Source: Fictibacillus macauensis ZFHKF-1 (GTDB lineage Bacteria; Bacillota; Bacilli; Bacillales; Fictibacillaceae). From it: a stretch of DNA of 64,000 bases. The DNA is taken from positions 124,001-188,000 of the forward strand of contig NZ_AKKV01000020.1 of the NCBI RefSeq assembly GCF_000269865.1, given 5' to 3'. The position numbers and the translations under genes were made by a program. Positions within the stretch are counted from its first letter, which is position 1, and every line of letters begins with the position of its first letter. The notes under the pieces are model-generated. The model did no database searches. It saw only the letters and a list, made by a program, of their open reading frames with translations, and had not been told where the DNA came from. Of the stretch, positions 61,591 through 64,000 are shown in pieces.

Positions 61591-62629
61591 ACTAAGCGGA
61601 GATACGTTACGATTAATTAGAAAGAGCTGTACAGGAAAAAAACATATCAAATTAACTGTAGGCTATATTACAGACACTACCGCTGTTACTAAAGTTTATA
61701 ATGAAGATGGTGAAGTTGATTCATCACAAGATTTTCAGTACGAAATCGGCTCGATTACAAAAACGTTTACCACATCTTTGCTATCGAAATACGTCTTTGA
61801 GAAAAAAGTGTCTATACATGATTCCATACAAAAGTACATAAACGGGCTAGAGGCAGACGCGCATTATCCTTCTTTTCTTCGTCTTGCTACACACTCTTCT
61901 GGTTATTCAGCAAGACTTCCCTTTACTAAACGTGAATATTGGAATCTTATTGTTGATTTATTGATCGGTGGTAACAAATTGAACGAGAAGAATCCATTGA
62001 ATATGGATCCTACCATAATGAAAAGGCTCATTGAAAAAAACCAATTGAAAGAGGGGATCGATTCTTGGAAATATTCGAATTTCGGCATTTCCCTCATTGG
62101 CTATGCCTTGGGCCAGATCTCAGGAAACGGATATTGGGACCTTATGAACAGCTTTCTTCAAAACGAACTTGGACTAAGCGATACTTATTTAGGTACATCG
62201 CATAATATTTTACCTGGCTATAACAAAAAGAATCAAGACTGCGGCAATTGGAGTTGGCATAAAGAAAACCTTATAGCTCCGGCGGGTGCGATAAGTTCTA
62301 CAGCGGCTGATTTATTGAAATACGCTCAAAACAACTTTTACGAAGACCAACCCTATTTTTCACTTTGTCATAGAAAACACGGAGAGGGAACGAAGAAGTA
62401 TGATATGGGTCTTGGATGGTTTCTTTTAAAGCGTAACAATCATGTATTGCTACACGGTGGTGGCACCGGCTGCTTTCGTTCTTTTTTAGGGATTGATAAA
62501 GAAAAGAAAGTCGCCTCTGTCGTTTTAGCCAATTATAGATTAGGTAGAAATGAGGATGAAAAAATAGGAATGTCACTATTAGAGAGCTTGCAACAATATG
62601 TTGTCAGCACTTGCAAACAAGAAATCTAA
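61583..62629 (+). CDS. Serine beta-lactamase-fold hydrolase (class C / penicillin-binding type)
   Basis: 348 aa. Catalytic motifs: [11 protein letters not shown] (Ser57-x-x-Lys60), [15 protein letters not shown] (Tyr164-Ser-Asn166) and [13 protein letters not shown] (His291-Gly-Gly). No signal peptide or membrane helix, so it is cytoplasmic and unlikely to be a secreted beta-lactamase; esterase or peptidase activity is more likely. ATG 61583 lies inside the marR end (ATGTTTGA overlap), so the hydrolase is translationally coupled to its repressor. Confidence 0.85.
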   Translation: MFELSGDTLRLIRKSCTGKKHIKLTVGYITDTTAVTKVYNEDGEVDSSQDFQYEIGSITKTFTTSLLSKYVFEKKVSIHDSIQKYINGLEADAHYPSFLRLATHSSGYSARLPFTKREYWNLIVDLLIGGNKLNEKNPLNMDPTIMKRLIEKNQLKEGIDSWKYSNFGISLIGYALGQISGNGYWDLMNSFLQNELGLSDTYLGTSHNILPGYNKKNQDCGNWSWHKENLIAPAGAISSTAADLLKYAQNNFYEDQPYFSLCHRKHGEGTKKYDMGLGWFLLKRNNHVLLHGGGTGCFRSFLGIDKEKKVASVVLANYRLGRNEDEKIGMSLLESLQQYVVSTCKQEI

Positions 62630-62661
62630 AATCATAATCTTAGCCAAACGCCAATAAACAG

Positions 62662-62703
62662 AAGGGAGGAAGAGCGTATTCTACGAACTCCGCTCCTTCC
62701 CTT
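62662..62703. terminator. Hairpin between convergent genes
   Basis: AAGGGAGGAAGAGCG pairs with CGCTCCTTCCCTT (two-base bulge). T runs are poor; likely terminator for the hydrolase and the DUF6366-like gene. Confidence 0.5.
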
Positions 62704-62719
62704 GATGATCGCTCACTTT

Positions 62720-62971
62720 TTACACATAAAGATCAATCAATCGATAAAGCACATAGCCAATCACCACCACTAAAATCAAGATCGCCATACCTATCCAACC
62801 GATTCCGCCCACTACATCTACTAGATTACCATGTTCTACGCGTTTCAAGCCCTCATTAAGAGAACCAATAGGATTGTTTTTTAATTCCTCTTGCTTCAGG
62901 CGCTCCCTTTGTTCTGCAGGCGTCTCTTTAGAGTGCATCGAATACACGATTTCATTTTCTACTATCATCAT
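62720..62971 (-). CDS. DUF6366-like small membrane protein
   Basis: 83 aa. ETPAEQRERLKQEELKNNPIGSLNEG followed by LVDVVGGIGWIGMAILILVV and a C-terminal transmembrane tail (VIGYVLYRLIDLYV) match the pattern of DUF6366 (ETPEKKRERLRQEELKNNP... GGMGWKG). One membrane helix, cytoplasmic charged N-terminus. Start uncertain: ATG 62971 or 62968 have no good ribosome site; Met15 (MHSKETPAEQ) is the usual family start. Confidence 0.65.
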   Translation of the reverse strand: MMIVENEIVYSMHSKETPAEQRERLKQEELKNNPIGSLNEGLKRVEHGNLVDVVGGIGWIGMAILILVVVIGYVLYRLIDLYV

Positions 62972-63053
62972 ACAACGCACAAAAACAAATCATACATCGA
63001 TCGCTATAAAAAACGTAGACGACAGCATAAAAATGTGTACGGGCAAGAACAGA

Positions 63054-63488
63054 CTAGAGCGTTCTGTTCATCGTTCGTTTCATCGTTGTAAAGCCGATCT
63101 GTTCGTACAGCGCAAGAGCTGAATTTCCTTCATAAACAGCAAGTTTCACTTCGCGCAGTCCTTGATGTCTTAATTCTTCCATACACGCTACTAGTAATGC
63201 TTTTCCATAGCCTTTTTTGCGATTGTGCTCAAAAACGAATAGTTCATAAATAAATCCTTGTGGCTCTGCTGTAATTGAATCTTTTATGGTCCCAAATAAA
63301 ACCCAGCCAGCTAACTTGTCATCTTCTTTTACAACAAACAGCGTTCCATCATTTTTCAAAACGTGGGTCATCATACTATTAGCCGCTTCATTACCTACCG
63401 CATACGATCCAAGTGTTCCTTCCGTCATAGCCTGACCAGTATACTGTGCAATGATTTCTAAATCGTCCTGTGAAGCGCATGTAATCAT
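63054..63488 (-). CDS. GNAT-family N-acetyltransferase
   Basis: 144 aa. Acetyl-CoA fold: LFVVKEDDKLAGWVLFGTIK (strands 2-3), GFIYELFVFEHNRKKGYGKA (motif A, R/K-x-x-G-x-G/A) and ALYEQIGFTTMKRTMNRTL at the end. Substrate unknown. ATG 63488 has AAAGGAG about 10 bases upstream; TTG 63509 would precede the ribosome site. The nearby fragment at 58349 belongs to a different GNAT subfamily. Confidence 0.85.
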   Translation of the reverse strand: MITCASQDDLEIIAQYTGQAMTEGTLGSYAVGNEAANSMMTHVLKNDGTLFVVKEDDKLAGWVLFGTIKDSITAEPQGFIYELFVFEHNRKKGYGKALLVACMEELRHQGLREVKLAVYEGNSALALYEQIGFTTMKRTMNRTL

Positions 63489-63669
63489 TATCACTGTACT
63501 CCTTTCCAATTTTTTAAAAACTTTATCTCTAGTGTAGCATGATTATTTTCACCCATTGTTAAATAATTCTACATATACTAAAATATTGATATGATTATAC
63601 AGTTGATATAAATAGAGACGTGGTTACGTCATTCATGTTAAAAATACAATAGAAATGGGGACAATAAAC

Positions 63670-63903
63670 ATGAGTTGGGTCTATTCAGGAACGATGAGTG
63701 GTCAATCTTTTCACATTCATGAGATTGATATTGTAAAAGAAAAATGGATTGACACCGGTGTTCGAGCACAGGTTGAAGATCCTTTGTATGGAGTCATTAA
63801 AACATGTCCTATTTGGAAAGTAAAAAAAAATAATCAAGAAATTACATTTGTTGCTGGCGAATTTTCCAATAACGTTTGGGTAATTTACACGAAACAATCG
63901 TAA
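63670..63903 (+). CDS. Small hypothetical protein, 77 aa
   Basis: Aromatic, beta-rich: MSWVYSGTMSGQSFHIHEID, KEKWIDTGVRAQVEDPLYGV, PIWKVKKNNQEITFVAGEFS then NNVWVIYTKQS. No signal peptide; one Cys. Not recognised. Start ambiguous (ATG 63655 or 63670; the GGGGA between them may be the ribosome site for the second). Followed by a GAGGC/GCCTC hairpin. Confidence 0.55.
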   Translation: MSWVYSGTMSGQSFHIHEIDIVKEKWIDTGVRAQVEDPLYGVIKTCPIWKVKKNNQEITFVAGEFSNNVWVIYTKQS

Positions 63904-63960
63904 TCTTGTTATGTCACTACTACGGGAGAAGGCAACTTTAATTCCGTTTTCTGTAATATA

Positions 63961-63998
63961 GGAGGCATTTCCTCAAAAGGGGAGGGCCTCTTTTTTAT
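63961..63998 (+). terminator. Terminator near the right window edge
   Basis: GAGGC pairs with GCCTC with inner CCTC/GGGG, followed by T6. Confidence 0.6.
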
Positions 63999-64000
63999 TA

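Noticed and set aside
1-64000. CRISPR arrays, tRNA genes, insertion sequences, prophage
   Set aside because: No regularly spaced repeats, no tRNA cloverleaf/TTCGAATC arms, no transposase or integrase frames were seen.

Overview
The window is chromosomal DNA from a low-GC, endospore-forming member of the Bacillaceae. Evidence: AGGAGG-type ribosome binding sites with frequent GTG/TTG starts, a type-B RNase P RNA, sporulation genes (splAB, racA), and long synteny with Bacillus subtilis (yppC-yppE ... yprA/yprB-ypsA-gpsB-rnpB-ypsC, ypwA, yneT-parE-parC). The genus cannot be fixed from the sequence. It is not the B. subtilis group itself, because a reductive pyrimidine catabolic island and twin bacillolysin/TasA-like modules sit in the right half.

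Layout. 1-5.2 kb: yppC (cut by the window edge), a 42-codon gene on the minus strand, racA, yppE, an unknown 173-aa gene, a DEAD-box RNA helicase, trhO. 5.2-14.2 kb: POT peptide transporter, a DUF6143-like protein, a two-gene ABC exporter (ATPase plus FtsX-type permease), a GT2 glycosyltransferase, a YyaL-like thioredoxin-domain protein. 14.2-30 kb, mostly core genome: mrfA-mrfB (mitomycin lesion repair), a 27-codon membrane peptide, ypsA, gpsB, rnpB, ypsC, M32 carboxypeptidase, yneT, parE-parC, a YdjM-like membrane hydrolase, splA-splB. 30-33.4 kb: a decayed VOC gene, a molybdopterin oxidoreductase, two small proteins. 33.4-45 kb: a PucR-type regulator followed by a complete reductive uracil/thymine degradation route. 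45-48 kb: an AT-rich MFS transporter and niaP. 48-64 kb, accessory: paired paralogous proteins, two copies of a bacillolysin + TasA/CalY module flanking a glycosyltransferase/pyruvyltransferase operon, pseudogenes, a secreted protein, a MarR regulator coupled to a beta-lactamase-fold hydrolase, and small genes.

How genes work together. PreT/PreA reduce uracil, dihydropyrimidinase opens the ring, two chemically unrelated amidases (nitrilase type and M20 type) can remove the carbamoyl group, a class III aminotransferase makes malonate semialdehyde, and MmsA yields acetyl-CoA (propionyl-CoA from thymine). The PucR gene lies just upstream, and two direct repeats 34 bp apart precede a -10 box with no good -35.

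The most unusual structure is at 49.6-58.7 kb: protease -> TasA-like protein -> terminator <- small LSm-like gene occurs twice. The second LSm-like gene is dead (stop at codon 10), and an exopolysaccharide-like gene set lies between the copies. Both TasA-like proteins stay about 90% identical while their DNA has drifted, which suggests both are kept by selection. I found no tRNA, CRISPR array, insertion sequence or prophage.
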